DNA of 64,000 nt from Trachythela sp. YZ-2020. Lineage: Eukaryota > Cnidaria > Anthozoa > Malacalcyonacea > Clavulariidae. Numbering within the stretch: position 1 is the first letter of the stretch; every line of letters begins with the position of its first letter. Below the pieces are notes generated by a model. It was not told the origin of the DNA and searched no databases. It saw only the letters and a program-made list of their open reading frames with translations. Shown one piece after another: positions 49,870-62,512 of this stretch. The DNA is taken from assembly GCA_016169945.1 (NCBI GenBank), contig JADLSH010000217.1:2604001-2668000 (forward strand), in the 5' to 3' direction. A program made the position numbers and the translations under genes.

Positions 49870-50241
49870 GTATTAAAAGAGATTCTATTTATATTAGTTT
49901 ATAGTCTGATACTAATACTATTACTGAGTATTACTAAGTTTAAAGTGTGTCTATTTCACGCCGGCCGGTAAAAGCCGCTTGGCTGAATTAGCATATATTT
50001 GCGGTTGGTCAAAAGGTCATTTATATTATTATGTAGTCGTTATATTGGCATTTTTGTATTATTTGTATCACCGAACCAAATATTAATACTACACAAGAGT
50101 ATCAAATTGTTATGTCGAAATTTTGAGTCTTTGACCGCATGGTTTGGTGTTACGCTGTTTGTAATACGATATCTAGAAGCATAATATATGGCAAACGTGC
50201 GGTGCCAGTATGGGTAGAGTATAGCAAATACGGCGCTTGAC

Positions 50242-50305
50242 TGACTCGAGCGAAGGCCCAACTAACTTGCAGACGAAGGGCCTTCACTCGAAACGTCGAA
50301 GTTCT
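50242..50305. ncRNA. Stem-loop resembling a degenerate hammerhead ribozyme
   Basis: GACGAAGGGCCTTCACTCGA followed by AACGTC resembles the CUGANGA...GAAAC(G)UC core of hammerheads carried by Penelope-like elements, but the first core segment reads CAGACGA. TCGAGCGAAGGCCC just upstream pairs with GGGCCTTCACTCGA, so a simple hairpin is an alternative. No reverse transcriptase is nearby. Confidence 0.3.
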
Positions 50306-50309
50306 CATT

Positions 50310-51237
50310 GTATTTTTCAGGTTCTTTTACACAACAGTCAACCGCCATAATATATGGCAATTTGTGTTTCCTAGGCATGCTGATGAGCCATGATATGGGG
50401 CGAAACAGTCATTTTATTAGCCAAAAACAATCCCCCCCCTCCCCTCCCCACCGAAAGAAATATGCTCTCCCCCTGGGGTAGTGGAACCAAAAAATTTTGA
50501 CTAACGTACGAAAATTGCTAGATACGCCCCTGCGCGGAAACATCGTGCATGACAGGAGTAATATCTAAGGTTCTACCATTTATTAGCTACTATTCCGTGG
50601 GACTTAAACTGACGTCCAACAACTGTCATCTTAATGGATTCACTTTTATTTCAGCGTACGTTATCTATTCTCCATAAACACTTATATTACGTTTGCTCCT
50701 TTTGTAGATCATTATAAAATGTTAATATCAGCTGGGTAAATTAGTAAGTAAGAAGATTTGCGTAAACAACTTTTAGCTTGTTTGATTAGTGGTAACATCG
50801 AAAGTTGCTATTGAGTATTGTAGTATGGACAACGTGTTATTGGCATACCAAATTTTTGCTTGCCCAAAATGAAGGGCCTTTTCTAGAAACTTATTTAGTA
50901 ACTATAGTAAACAGTGTATCTGTATACTGTGGGTAATCTTAAAATAAAAAGCGATTATCTGCCACTGAAGCCATTTTCAACCTTTTGAAAATAATTCTCT
51001 TGAAAATACACGCTCTAGTGGAATCTACTAAATAAACACTAAAATGTAAAACTTCAAACAATCTGACACTGATACCGAACCGAGAAAAAACAATGGCTGA
51101 AAATCACTTCAGTGACTGAAAATGCACGCGAATTTTCAGCAATTGATATAGACTCAATAAGTATACAATACGTATTACGTCCAAAATATATACAGTGTCT
51201 TATTTACTTAGGCTGATGCGATAGTGAAAAACTGTCT
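50310..51237. other. No gene recognised
   Basis: AT-rich. The next exon of the minus-strand methyltransferase-like gene would be expected here or further left, but I could not identify it. Confidence 0.4.
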
Positions 51238-53738
51238 AGTTAGTTCACCTAACACGATACTGATTACTGTCTACAGTACTGCCTAGAAGTAAGTTAACAC
51301 AAATACGCGGTTAACCGCGGGCCACACGCGGTTTGACCGCAGGCGCCCCGCGGTCTGCCCGGAGGCCGCCTGCGGTCTGCCCGGAGGTTTTCCCGGGGGC
51401 TGCACGTGGGCCGCCCGCGGTTGTGTGGGCGTGTTGAGATTTGACCGTAACTCACGGCGGAACACGAGAACAGTACGACTTGCGATCTCGGAATTTTACT
51501 GGGCAAATTATTATTTAGAAGTCAGAATATCACACGATATTCCAACTTTGTCATTGGCATTACAATTTCATGTATATTGCAACCAGCCTAAACATTTAGT
51601 GGTCGTATTTGTTTATAAAGCTTAATAGTGTGTTTTGACGAAGCTAACGTATTGCACCATTTTACCGCACAAATCGCTTATTGAACGTAAACACAAAAAT
51701 TCAAAGCAAATCTCCCAATAACTAGTCTGTAAATTTGGTAATTTTTTTTCTGGAATGCTTTCTGGGTCAATAGAATACTTTTCGGCAAAGTTCTGATATA
51801 GACGGACATGCAAAAGTAATGCAGCTTGTTTCACAATGCAATGTAAGCTGACTCTTGAAGCAATAATTCTTACAATATTGACATATACCTGTTATGTAGA
51901 CAGTCAATTAAAATATTTGTAAATAGACTGACAGACAATATTATGTTTGTTTGAGTGAGCAAGCGTAGTAGCGGCGTATATATATATATGATTGAGTTCG
52001 TATCTCCGCCGTTTACTGTAATTTGTATAGCTTGAAAATGCGAGGTAGATGCTGTATATAGTATTGCAGACGATGACATATGGTAGTTCAATAAACACTG
52101 CTAAGAATGGCTGCCGCACGTAATACAAATACGGAAGTTGTTATTCGGGTTAGCGTATACGTAGCGTAAGGATATATAATTGTGAGTATTGTCTATCTCC
52201 ATATGATATGTTCTATATATCACTGCGGGTTACAATTCAGAGTAATCAACGATAATATATATGGCAAATATTCATACCTCTAGACTTGCTTTTAACTATT
52301 GAAGCGAGGATGTCATATACAATAACACATATCTTTTCCGGAGGCTAGTCCCCAATGGGAAAAACTCGTTGAAGAAATTGTAGTCCCCAATGAAGAGATA
52401 TTCAATCCATAAATCTCTCAGTGATATACAGAATAAATACAAACTTAAAGCTATCTATTCACCGGCGTTGCCCGGGGCGCTAATGAGTATTTTGGTATTT
52501 CCGGGACGTGGGATGAGAACTTGTAAACAGTATGCAGATTACGAAACGAAAATTTGTCAGTATACTTGAAAGAAGATGCACGGTGTATTTTTCAACGGGA
52601 TTTGCTAGCAAAATCAAAGCAAACATTGTGCGGGAAAGCTTTATATAAGCGAAGTGAGAGATCTGAGATTGAGACCCGAGTTTGATACAGGCTTTTCTTA
52701 ATACAAGAAAGATTATTGATGGATTTGATACACATTGGACACACTAGAGTAAGTAAATAGAAATATTTATATATTTGACTACCATAACAAATGTGTGAGG
52801 TCAAATAATCTTAGCTAAATCCATTATTTAACTATTAAAGCTTAACTTGACTTAAATTATCAAAAGTTTAATTGCTTTTTTACAACTCCGTTATACGTAC
52901 AGTAGAGTAAGAAAACTAGGTCTGACTTGTTTGACTGTAATGTTTGAGCTGTCTCATCCTACGATTCTTTATTATCGTATGTTTATAACTTTGGGAGTTT
53001 TGTGCCGTATAACCCAGCTCTCGGAGCTATTGTATAACTACAATACACGGAAAGATGCGACAAAATCTGACTTGCAAACGTAAAGGTATCCGCTTACAAT
53101 AATAGTTAAATATTTTTTTATAAATTAATGCGTTGTTGACTTCGGAATTTGCTGCATGCTATATAAACCCTTTTCTATAGGCTTTTAAACTGATACGCGT
53201 ATTACAAAAAGTTACTAGGTTTATAAACGTCATATTTTATAGCAAAGTAGAATTAATACTGTAGTAGAGCGATTGAATAGATTTATAAAAGTATCGCTTA
53301 TCACATTACGGTTTCTTGTTTACTAACACGCAAATATCATGCGGCAAATCCGTAGGGTTTGTATTGGTGACACGTTTGTTTATCTGAGTTTATACTTTGC
53401 CTTAATTAACACCTCATTCTCTTTATGTTCATAATATAAATTCATATCAGTTGTGTATGTTATACAGTTTATTAGAGAAAGTAGTAATTTAGTAAACAAA
53501 TTAATCCATATAGGAATAAGTCCGTTTGCCTGCATAATAACAGTTGTATCGGAAACCGTCGGAACACGACGCAGTGGTTTTTCTGCTTGATGTGTGATTA
53601 CCGCACGAACCGCAACCGCGAGCCGCATGCACGGCACCCGCTAACCGCACGCACCGCACCCGCTAACCGCACGAACCGCAATCGAACCGCAGTGTTAACT
53701 TACTTCTAGGCAGTACTGTAGTTAGTTCACCTAACACT
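51238..53738. mobile_element. 2.5-kb DNA transposon with 30-bp inverted repeats and GCGGTT subterminal repeats
   Basis: CTACAGTACTGCCTAGAAGT... at 51271 is mirrored perfectly for 30 bases at 53692-53721. Just inside both ends are GC-rich clusters of GCGGTT-type motifs in the same orientation relative to the ends (51305-51425 and 53590-53690), unlike the AT-rich core. The 19-bp direct repeat TAGTTAGTTCACCTAACAC flanks the unit at 51238-51256 and 53720-53738; it is long for a target duplication. No transposase reading frame is apparent in the core. Confidence 0.65.
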
Positions 53739-56700
53739 CTACGTCCCATTTGTTGCTTGTCCTCGTTGTCGACAAGACACATACCACTTCTCTTTTTCTC
53801 AATAGCATCAGCAACCCCAGCAACTGAAAACAAATAAGTACGTTTAAGTTAGATCAACTGATGCATCTTGAGAATCCATGATATGGATAAAAACAAGACA
53901 ACTTAATTCTGGTTAATATATTTCGACTATATCAAGGGTAGGGACCACATTCAAAATTTCAAATTAGCAGGAAGGCTTCAACCAAAACTTAGTTGGTTGA
54001 ATAGAGCTCTTCATTTGAAACATTCTGATATTCTTTTCAACAAAACTGGTCCATGCAAACAAACCTTGTGGCACTTTGAAGCTCTGAATATATTTCTATT
54101 AGAATTGACTTTGATAGATGGTACCAAAATGACTAATTTTGGATTTTTCAAGACGTGTAGGCATTGAAGAAATGTTCAAGGAATACTTTAGATGGAAAGA
54201 TGCAGTTAGTATACGTGGACTTAATTTGCATTTGCAAAAGTAATCAATGCTGTAAGATATAAACTAAGCATACTGTAAAGCATACTGAAGCATACTGTAA
54301 AGCATACTGTAAGCATCCTGTACCTTGTGGTATGTTTATATCAAGTATCCAGTCACCTGGGCGACTGAACAATTCCACCAGCCTCTGGCATGTCTGTAGT
54401 TCTTGGTGTTCAGCATCCACCACCATGAAATTGTCAACGCCAGATTCAAAATTAAAATGATCTGGAAGGATGCGTTGCCCGATTGCAGTATGGTAAACAA
54501 GAAATCCCTGTACAGCCTTGACCATACCACGCATTTCTTTAAAACAAAAAGTAGGAATAAAAACATAGAAGCTACATTTGTGAATTCCATGCACTGAATG
54601 TCTGGAGACTTCATATTTACATGGTAGCGCCTGACCATGGACCTTTAGTGTGATCTTGAAAGATGGGAAAGGTAGCCAAACAACAGTTTTTAAGTTTTAA
54701 GCTTAATTTATTAATACATTTTATCAGTTAAGTTTTATGGTATTAAATAGAAGCACCCCAACGATCTAACCAGCAATAATAAACAACTTTAAATGCAGGT
54801 GGAGTTTTGCGTTGAACTAGAAAAATATAGTAATCTGCTTATCTGCAATTTAAAGCTGAAAGCATTGAAATAGTACCTGAAGCTTTGACACCCTTCACAC
54901 AAACATATCCCAGTTCGCACAATCCTCTATTTTCTGTAATCCAATTCTTCAACAAAATCAGATTCTCTACATTTCCCAAGATTGCGACATTAAATATCTG
55001 ACGAACACTAAAATTAAGGCGATCTATTAGATCGAGCATATGCGCTGCATTTGTTGTTACATCATGATCCTAAATGAGAAAAACATCCAATGTGCACCAT
55101 CACAAGATATTAAGATATTCAAGACACTCGCAGTAGGTGTTTTATCAGATCTAAAAAGGTTCGCCTCGCGTTTTAAATCTGATAAAACACTCCTGTTCGT
55201 ATTTTAAATAGTACATCAATGTTACATCATTACCTGGACAGTTGTTGGTAACTTGTATAGGGCTAGTGTAAAGCCATTGTCCTGTCCATATGCACCTTGC
55301 TGTACACTCAATGGAACAGGGCACATGTGTATGACAGCTTTGGTTCCATTATCAGTCATGAGTACAGGTATGTTGGGTGATAAAATACTCGTCTCAATTT
55401 CTTCATCTTTTGTCAGAAACTTCTGTAAGTATTTATTTATTTATTTACTTTTGTCGTTTTAACACAACTATTAATGTTATATACAAACATGAAAACGACA
55501 AGGAACACTAACACAGCGTCAGCCAATTACGTTAGTGACCTTTTATACAAAACACATATAAAACTTCATCTATAATATAATATTAGACAAGATTGCAGCA
55601 TAGTCCATCTTATATCGGAAGGAGAGCGCATACCTGTCCATACTATATAGACCAAAATTTAAACTATATAATATTAAATTCGATGGATTTTCGGGAGGTA
55701 CTAAACTATGTCTATACCGATTTTCAACTAAAGCTGCGCTCTATGATTCTTTATTGTCAAATAAAATAAACTATACTGCAATTAACAACTTTTAAAAACA
55801 ACATTTCATTGTTCCAGTAAGCTGTCTAGCTTTATGACACTTTACACAGATTGATTTCCACATCTGAAAGTAATCCAGATAGTTCCTGAACATCAGGCTT
55901 GTTTCATCTTTCCCCTAGTAAATAACGCTCAGCTTTAGAATATGCATGAAAAGGACATAATAAAAGTTGGGAAAAACTAATGGTGTGTATCGTTTTGCTC
56001 TTTCTAGCCACAATTATTGACATTAAACTGTTAGCACGTAAGCTTATGGTTAACATTCACTTGTGTGCGCAGTGCGCAAGTTTAACTTTAAACTGTAATT
56101 TTCCATGATACAGTAAATAAAGTATGGATAAAACTTAAAATATAAGTTAACCTACAAATTATCAAAGTTTCAAGCTTGGGTGATCAATTAACTAGCTTAT
56201 TTCCTTTTATGGTTCCAACATTCAAAAATATAAAAATTTCCTGTGTATATGTATATCGAACTAAAAACTTCCTGCAAGAAAGAAGTTTATGACACTGCTA
56301 CTGCCCGTTAATGAATATGGAAATGTACACGGAAAAACATTTCATTATCTGTTGTTCAAATGTATAAAACGACAAATATTTCCACTGAGAGATAAAAAAT
56401 TTCCTGCAAAAACGTTTCCCCAAAAATTTACTGGCGGACATTTTCAAGTACTGCCTGAAAGCATAGGAATTTTTTACCTGGATCAGTCTATTCCTCAACC
56501 TAGCACCTTCTATTGATGGTGCAAAATGTTACTGTAGGGGGGTCTATACGGGACAATAGGACGTTGAAGTTCTTCTTATATGTTACAAATAAGACAGCTC
56601 AAGATCCACCGGACATTTTGCTAATAGCTTAGTTTGCCATACATATGCACATGGAAAGGAATTTGAATATCTGGCTTTTTGTCAGAATCCCGATTTAAAG

Positions 56701-56955
56701 TATAAATTTATACAAACATTAAGTTGGACCATCATTAGATTTGATTAGATTGACACAATTAATGACGACTACACAAAATCAACTTACTGCAAATTTTTTC
56801 AACTCTTCGGCATTAACTTTCTCTCCCAGTTTTTCTTCCACACTTTCCCATTCTTGTCCCAAAAATGACGAGATGATTTTTTGAACGGGTTTTAACGTTT
56901 TCAGCTCCTTACTCAATACTTTCAACTCTTTCAGACTAATGCTCTTGCTTGCCAC
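53731..56955 (-). CDS. Methyltransferase-like multi-exon gene, partial
   Basis: Five exons agree in phase and splice consensus: 56955-56788, 55422-55234, 55069-54877, 54536-54324 and 53823 to about 53731. Exon A is charged and helical (KELKVLSKELKTLKPVQKI). Exons B and C are an unidentified core (NIPVLMTDNGTKAVIHMCPV; ITENRGLCELGYVCVKG). Exons D and E join as LVELFSRPGDWILDINIPQG then VAGVADAIEKKRSGMCLVD, the layout of motif I of Rossmann-fold DNA methyltransferases (LF..PGD.VLD....G.G....A ... G..C...). The usual D-P-F-x-G-S-G triad is altered to DINIPQG, so catalysis is doubtful. Both ends are missing; a donor GTGAAC follows exon E and coincides with the transposon's right flank. Function is inferred only from the fold-like pattern. 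Confidence 0.5.
55134..55192. repeat. 59-bp hairpin in an intron
   Basis: GTGTTTTATCAGATCTAAAA mirrored by TTTTAAATCTGATAAAACAC, between exons B and C of the methyltransferase-like gene. Confidence 0.8.
55423..56787. other. 1.37-kb intron of the methyltransferase-like gene
   Basis: AT-rich; begins with a GTAAGT donor after exon A and ends with a TAAATA-rich tract and ACTTACAG acceptor before exon B. Open frames inside (for example 56289-56516) show no recognisable protein. Confidence 0.5.
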
Positions 56956-57032
56956 CTAAATTCAATGAGAAAATTGAAGTCGGTTATTAGACTCTAGGGC
57001 TAAAAATAGCGTTGTTTATATATAGGTTGTTT

Positions 57033-57242
57033 ACAATTGACACCATCTTGGTTGTTTTCAAAACACACATGGCATAAGCTATATATTCTTCATTACTGGT
57101 TGTATCAAGTAAGAGACCATAAAACTATTCATTATACGGTAAGCTGTTTTTTTAAAACAAACCAGAAAACACTAAATTAACTCAACAACTTCGTTACAAG
57201 AGACAAAATTAATTTTAAAAACAACCAAGATGGCGCCCAATG
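57033..57242. mobile_element. 210-bp inverted-repeat element with GCCATCTTGG ends
   Basis: CACCATCTTGGTTGTTTTCA at the left is mirrored by AAAAACAACCAAGATGGCGC at the right. The ends contain a YY1-like CCATCTTGG word. It lies just upstream of the known exons of the methyltransferase-like gene. Confidence 0.6.
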
Positions 57243-57356
57243 ACAGCTGAGTAGATGTCGATAAATTAGCAATTACCTGGCTATACTGACCATATATGAA
57301 TGCATATATAAGGCAATCATTGCCTTACCTAAATGCACAACGCCATCATTTTTTCA

Positions 57357-57481
57357 GAATAAATCTGCATCAATTTGGTATAACAAATCCTTCTGAAATT
57401 GACAACTTGTTACAAGTTAATTATCCAGCTGCTAACATTTTCGCGCATGCTTACACTCGTCAAGCACTGGGACGAGTATAA
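57357..57481 (+). CDS. Possible terminal exon
   Basis: Follows a polypyrimidine acceptor (CATCATTTTTTCAG) and reads INLHQFGITNPSEIDNLLQV then NYPAANIFAHAYTRQALGRV before TAA. Protein-like composition, but no upstream partner and no family recognised. Confidence 0.2.
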
Positions 57482-57949
57482 ACTATAAACAATATATTAA
57501 TAGGGTTGTAAATATTTAAGTGTAGGTATAATAAAAATTGTGGTAATATATCACAACAAATAGGTCACTACTTTGTGAAAGATTTATTCTTACCTGCCTT
57601 CTCCATTGTTGGATTATATATTAAAAAATATGGGGGAAATGTACAAAATATACATTTAGCAATCAGGCAAATATACAATTTTGCCTGATTCAGGCATTCA
57701 CACAAATATTAAGGGAACATAGTTTGAAGATATATACAGTCTGTGCAATGCTTATCAATGATTCTTTTGATCGTGGCCATGCAGTAGTCTTTGAGCAGTA
57801 CTTGATGCTAGAAGATCATTTTTTGTTCGTTCCATTTATAATTATTTCATTGGCAGAGATATGGATGTGCGAATTTTAGACTGTGTATAATCATTTTTCA
57901 ATATTTCGACAATTCTTTCATTGCCCACGAAATGGTAACCAAATTTTAG

Positions 57950-59190
57950 ACTCCTTTTTCTTATGATTAATCTATTTAACAAATATTTTTAAGCGTCAGC
58001 CAAATAGGTGTCCGAATTTCGAACTCCCTTTTCTTATCATTTCTCCATTTTTTGAGAATTATTTCATTGCCGGCGAAAAGGTGTCCGAATTTCGGACTCT
58101 CTTTTCCTACCACTTTTCCATTTCTTGACAATTATTTCGTTGCCGGCAAAAAGGTGTCCGAATTTCGGACTCCCCTTTCTTATCAATTCTCCATTTTTTT
58201 ACAATGATTACATTGCCAGCAAAAAAGGTATCCGAATTTCGGACTCACTTTTCTTATCATTTCTCCATTTTTTGAGAATTATTTCATTGCCGGCGAAAAG
58301 GTGTCCGAATTTCGGACTCTCTTTTCCTACCACTTTTCAATTTCTTGACAATTATTTCATTGCCGGCAAAAAGGTGTCCGAATTTCGGACTCCCCTTTCT
58401 TATCAATTCTCCATTTTTTTACATTGATTTCATTGCCAGCAAACAAGGTATCCGAATTTCGGACACCCTTTTCTTATCATTTCTCCATTTTTTGAGAATT
58501 ATTTCATTGCCAGCGAAAAGGTGTTCGAATTTCGGACTCTCTTTTCCTACCACTTTTCCATTTCTTGACAATTATTTCATTGCCGGCAAAAAAAGGTGTC
58601 CGAATTTCGGACTCCCTTTTTTTATCAATTTTTCATTATTTTTACAATGGTTTCATTGCCAGCAAACAGCTCCCTTTACTTATCATTTCTCAATTTTTTG
58701 ACAATCATTTCATTTCCAGCAAAAAAGGTATCTGAATTGCGGAGTCCCGTTTCATACCTTTTCCACATTTCATTATTTTTGCAGACAATTAAAATATTTT
58801 AGTTGAAAATAAGTTTTTTTTGCTAGAAAGTGAATGTTCCATACAATATTTTGCAAAAAAATACATTTTTCAAAAATCTATTTACCTTTCTTCAAATTTC
58901 TTTAATTTTGATTGATTTTGAATAGGAAATATATGTAATTCGCAAAATCATCGTCAACTAACACGAAAATAAGCTGATAATTTTTTATTCCGCAAAATTC
59001 AATTATCTTTTTAAATGTCATTTTAATACTTTTTCGCAAAAAATGGGATTTTTTTTAAAACTTTTACAAGAATCTCTTTTAATTTGAAATTTATTGAATT
59101 TTTGCGTGAATTCCGCAAAATTATGGATATTTCTTTTGAAATTGCTACTTTTAAATTATTCAAAATTGTTTGGAACGCGTTGTAGAAAAT
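57950..59190. mobile_element. Element with internal 72-bp palindrome-bearing satellite, copy 2 (inverted)
   Basis: About ten units of 72-75 bp between 58000 and 58760 each carry GTCCGAATTTCGGACTC or a variant. A three-unit higher-order period of about 219 bp is visible: the CGGCGAAAAGGTGTCCGAAT unit recurs near 58072, 58292 and (as CAGCGAAAAGGTGTTCGAAT) 58511. The right end (AAAATTGTTTGGAACGCGTT near 59160) is the inverse of the left end of the 46.97-kb element. Confidence 0.75.
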
Positions 59191-62110
59191 ATTTCAATTA
59201 GCCCTTTGTCTGATCGTATGAGGAACTATAATAATAAAAATATATACGCTGGATGCATGGATATTGTTTACCATAATTTGCTGTGGATACCGTTGCTTTT
59301 AACACACTAACAAGAAGCTATAATTGAAAAGATTTCCTTTCACAAACCATATAAATATGAATGTTACTGTATGTTTTGCCATGTAACTGTATTTTCGTAG
59401 CCAGACTCCATAAATTCAATAAAAGAGTTGATGCAGCATTGTGCTGTTTATGATTACAATGACTGAAGTACACTATATTGAAATATATGCAGTCTAGCTA
59501 TAGGGAGTCTGATATATAAAAATAACTTAAAATGGAAGTTTAGTCTATAGAAATGAAGTATTTACAGAAATGAAGTCTATATAGGCAGCCTAAAATCCAT
59601 GAAATTTCTTTCCACCAATTAATAAATAGACTTCACATTGGTAAATTTCCAGTCACACGATAGAGGATCTATAAAACTTTACGTTTAGTAAGACATTTAT
59701 AGTTAGCTACTGTTATCCAAATTATCCAATCGCATGAATGTTTACAATTAAGTTGGCTGCACAATAGTAGTGCAATATTCATAAGGAAAACACAAAAACA
59801 CAATCACAAGCTAACTTTTCTCCCTGTATATTAGATAGTTGTTGCACCTTACGGTGTATATATTTAGCCATGGATATACTAATACTCACAATATTAGCTA
59901 AGTATGTACTCAAAGTGATCGGTTACGTACAAATACATGTAATGACCTCTCATGAATATTTGCATATCAATTTCTCAGCAGGTACCGTCTGAGCTAAAGG
60001 AATTACGAAGCAAAAATATAAACACATTTGCTGCATGCAATTTGCTTACCCGAAATAACGCCTTTTGCCGGTTCTTACCCGAAATAGGAAATTGAAATCA
60101 ATTTTACTTTGTGTAATTTTATAGAAGCAGCATTAAATACCTTGGTGAAACATAACTCATAATAACGCTGATTTGGAAACTATTAGTCGTACACTAGTGA
60201 GCACTGTTAACTTTAAGTAGGCCATATACTTTGGCATAGACTTTATTGGTAGCAATGTCGTATTATGTAATGATAATGGGAATATACATAGACACATAAG
60301 CACACACACATATAAATATGCGTATATAATACGTCTAACATCTAAGCCATAGTGAATTTATAGGAATCAATTAATTAAATGAATTACAGTACACAACGAA
60401 GTTAAGGAATTATTTATGGTTAAGCATGATAGCAAAACACTTGTGAAAACTTACCGCCATTATCGAACAAAAGCCCATGAAGAGCTTCCAATCAGGAGAA
60501 TTATATATTGCAGCATTCTCAAAGCAATGAGAAAAGAGCAGTTGATTATCCCAACTTCAATAACAACAGTGACTTTCGAAATTTAAGATGAAATTTAACA
60601 CGATGAAAAATATTGAACAGCTCGATTCCATATGTCACTCTTAGAATTAGTATTTGACTAAAATAAAAATTGTCTGTTGTTTGGCAAATATTCCTGCACA
60701 ATTGTTCATGAGAATGTGTAATTAGTGCTATAATTTAGTTGCATGCATGGATTACCATACACAAAAGGCAGGAACCACGAAGTTTCTTTCAAAGTGGGGA
60801 GCAGGTCTCCGTATTTCGTGTTTCAATTCCGTATATTTCGGTTTGAATTGGCGATTTTACCTCTATAGTTTTTATGCTGGAAAAGTGGAGGCAATGGACT
60901 TCAAAAATGGTCCCATGTATTGAATTTTAAAGTTGTTGAATATTTTTAAAATATCTAGAAACACATTGTACTATTTGTCAAACAGACAGGTTTTTGTTGA
61001 CTTATTGAAATTATGTCAATTTATGAACTACAAAATTGTCATAACAATTCATGGACAGTCACTATTAACGCCCCCCCCCCCCACCACCTCCTGGATAAAA
61101 ACAAACATAATTTTGAAAAGCTTTCTAAAATAAACATTTTCCATTCATTTCTATTTTTCCATGGTGAAGCTAAGTAAAGGTTGATAAGCTCAACAAAGGG
61201 CCAAAAATATTCGGCAACTCAAGAGTAGATAGGGGTAGGGGCTTAATATTTTTTTTCCGCCAAAAAGGGATTAAATTTCAATTCAGATTTCAAACCGTGC
61301 CTAAGCAATTACGAGTAAACTTTAACGCTGTATTTAGGAATATATATTGCGTTATTGTAACATTTCTTACATTCGTTTTGGTCCCTTGCTTGTCATAACA
61401 AGTGCTACAATTTTTGGTTGCTACAAAACTTCACATTCAGTTAGAATTACATGTAATTGTATCATTGACTTGACATGCGAATTACATAAATGCGACATTT
61501 CTATTTTGATTCTGCATAAAGAAGCTTAACTTTGAAAAATGGATGCAGCAACGGTAGAAAACGACAGTTCAATTTCATTAATCCAAAGCAATAATATTGA
61601 CAGCTTTAATGCCTGGATTCCGTTTTATCGATTAATATCACATCAAGGTTATTCATTGAAACGCAGCATACCAGCTTCCCAGTAATAAAAAAAAAAGCTA
61701 AAATATCGACAAAAGGTTGTCCTATCCAGTGTTGATCACAGGAAAAAAATTTGCAATCCATATCGAAATATGATAGAAATTATATTTTCATACTATTTCC
61801 ACATTATATTCATTGTGTTTCCATAGTATGGAATTGATATTAGTTTGGAATTATAAGAATAATGTTTCCGTACTAATTAGTTGCCATTTCTGTACTCTTT
61901 CCAACCACGATCCGTTCTATTTTCACAGTATGACCGATTTTGGATGTCAACCAACGTAGCTACTCTTTTGGCTGCATGGCTGCTATATAATCAATTAAGT
62001 TAAGCTCGTTAATCGCAATTGTTAAGTGTTATATATAAAATAATGTTAAGGTTTAAGAGAATATTATACCGTATTTCCCCACCCATACTATATTCTTGTT
62101 AACCCTACAG
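59190..62110. repeat. Duplicated region R, copy 3
   Basis: 59190-59580 matches copy 1 (TTGCTGTGGATACCGTTGCT). 60420-62110 matches copy 2 at 32900-34400, including the signal-peptide exon, the C-tract region (61071-61082 against 33558-33568) and the tail (TAATGTTAAGGTTTAAGA). Confidence 0.75.
60455..60516 (-). pseudogene. Signal-peptide-like first exon, copy B
   Basis: ATG at 60516 opens MLQYIILLIGSSSWAFVR and then meets TAA, because five extra bases relative to copy A (33032-32975) shift the frame. The donor GGCG|GTAAGT and the upstream 5' sequence are conserved. Either this copy is broken or copy A lost five bases. Confidence 0.45.
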
Positions 62111-62512
62111 TAATTTCTCAACCTTTATAAGATTGAGACGCCCTTACATCCTGTGAAGTTGTACGCTTATGAATGGCGCAAAAATCTTTTGGTTAACATG
62201 CGAGGCTAAAATGGATTAAACACCGAAAGTTTTTTGGTTTACAGTGAATTATATGTCACGGCATTGCTAATTATGCCATATATTTGGTATCTGATATCCT
62301 TAGTTTATACATCAAAGAAAAGTGTCTTTCTCCATTGTTCCATCAGGTCTCGTGTAACCCTAAAAAAGATAGAAAGAAAGGCAAAGTTTTAAGTAAATAT
62401 TATATGTAAATTGTGTAACAATTAATATCCAGAATAACGTGGCATAAGAACCATCAAAAGAGTGAATTACAACTACCCAAATATGATTATTGTACGTGTT
62501 TTTTTTTTGTCA

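Noticed and set aside
58125..58802. Overlapping repeat proteins (SLPAKRCPNFGLPF units)
   Set aside because: Translation of the 72-bp satellite, whose length drifts between 72 and 75 bp with frame shifts; no sign of coding selection.
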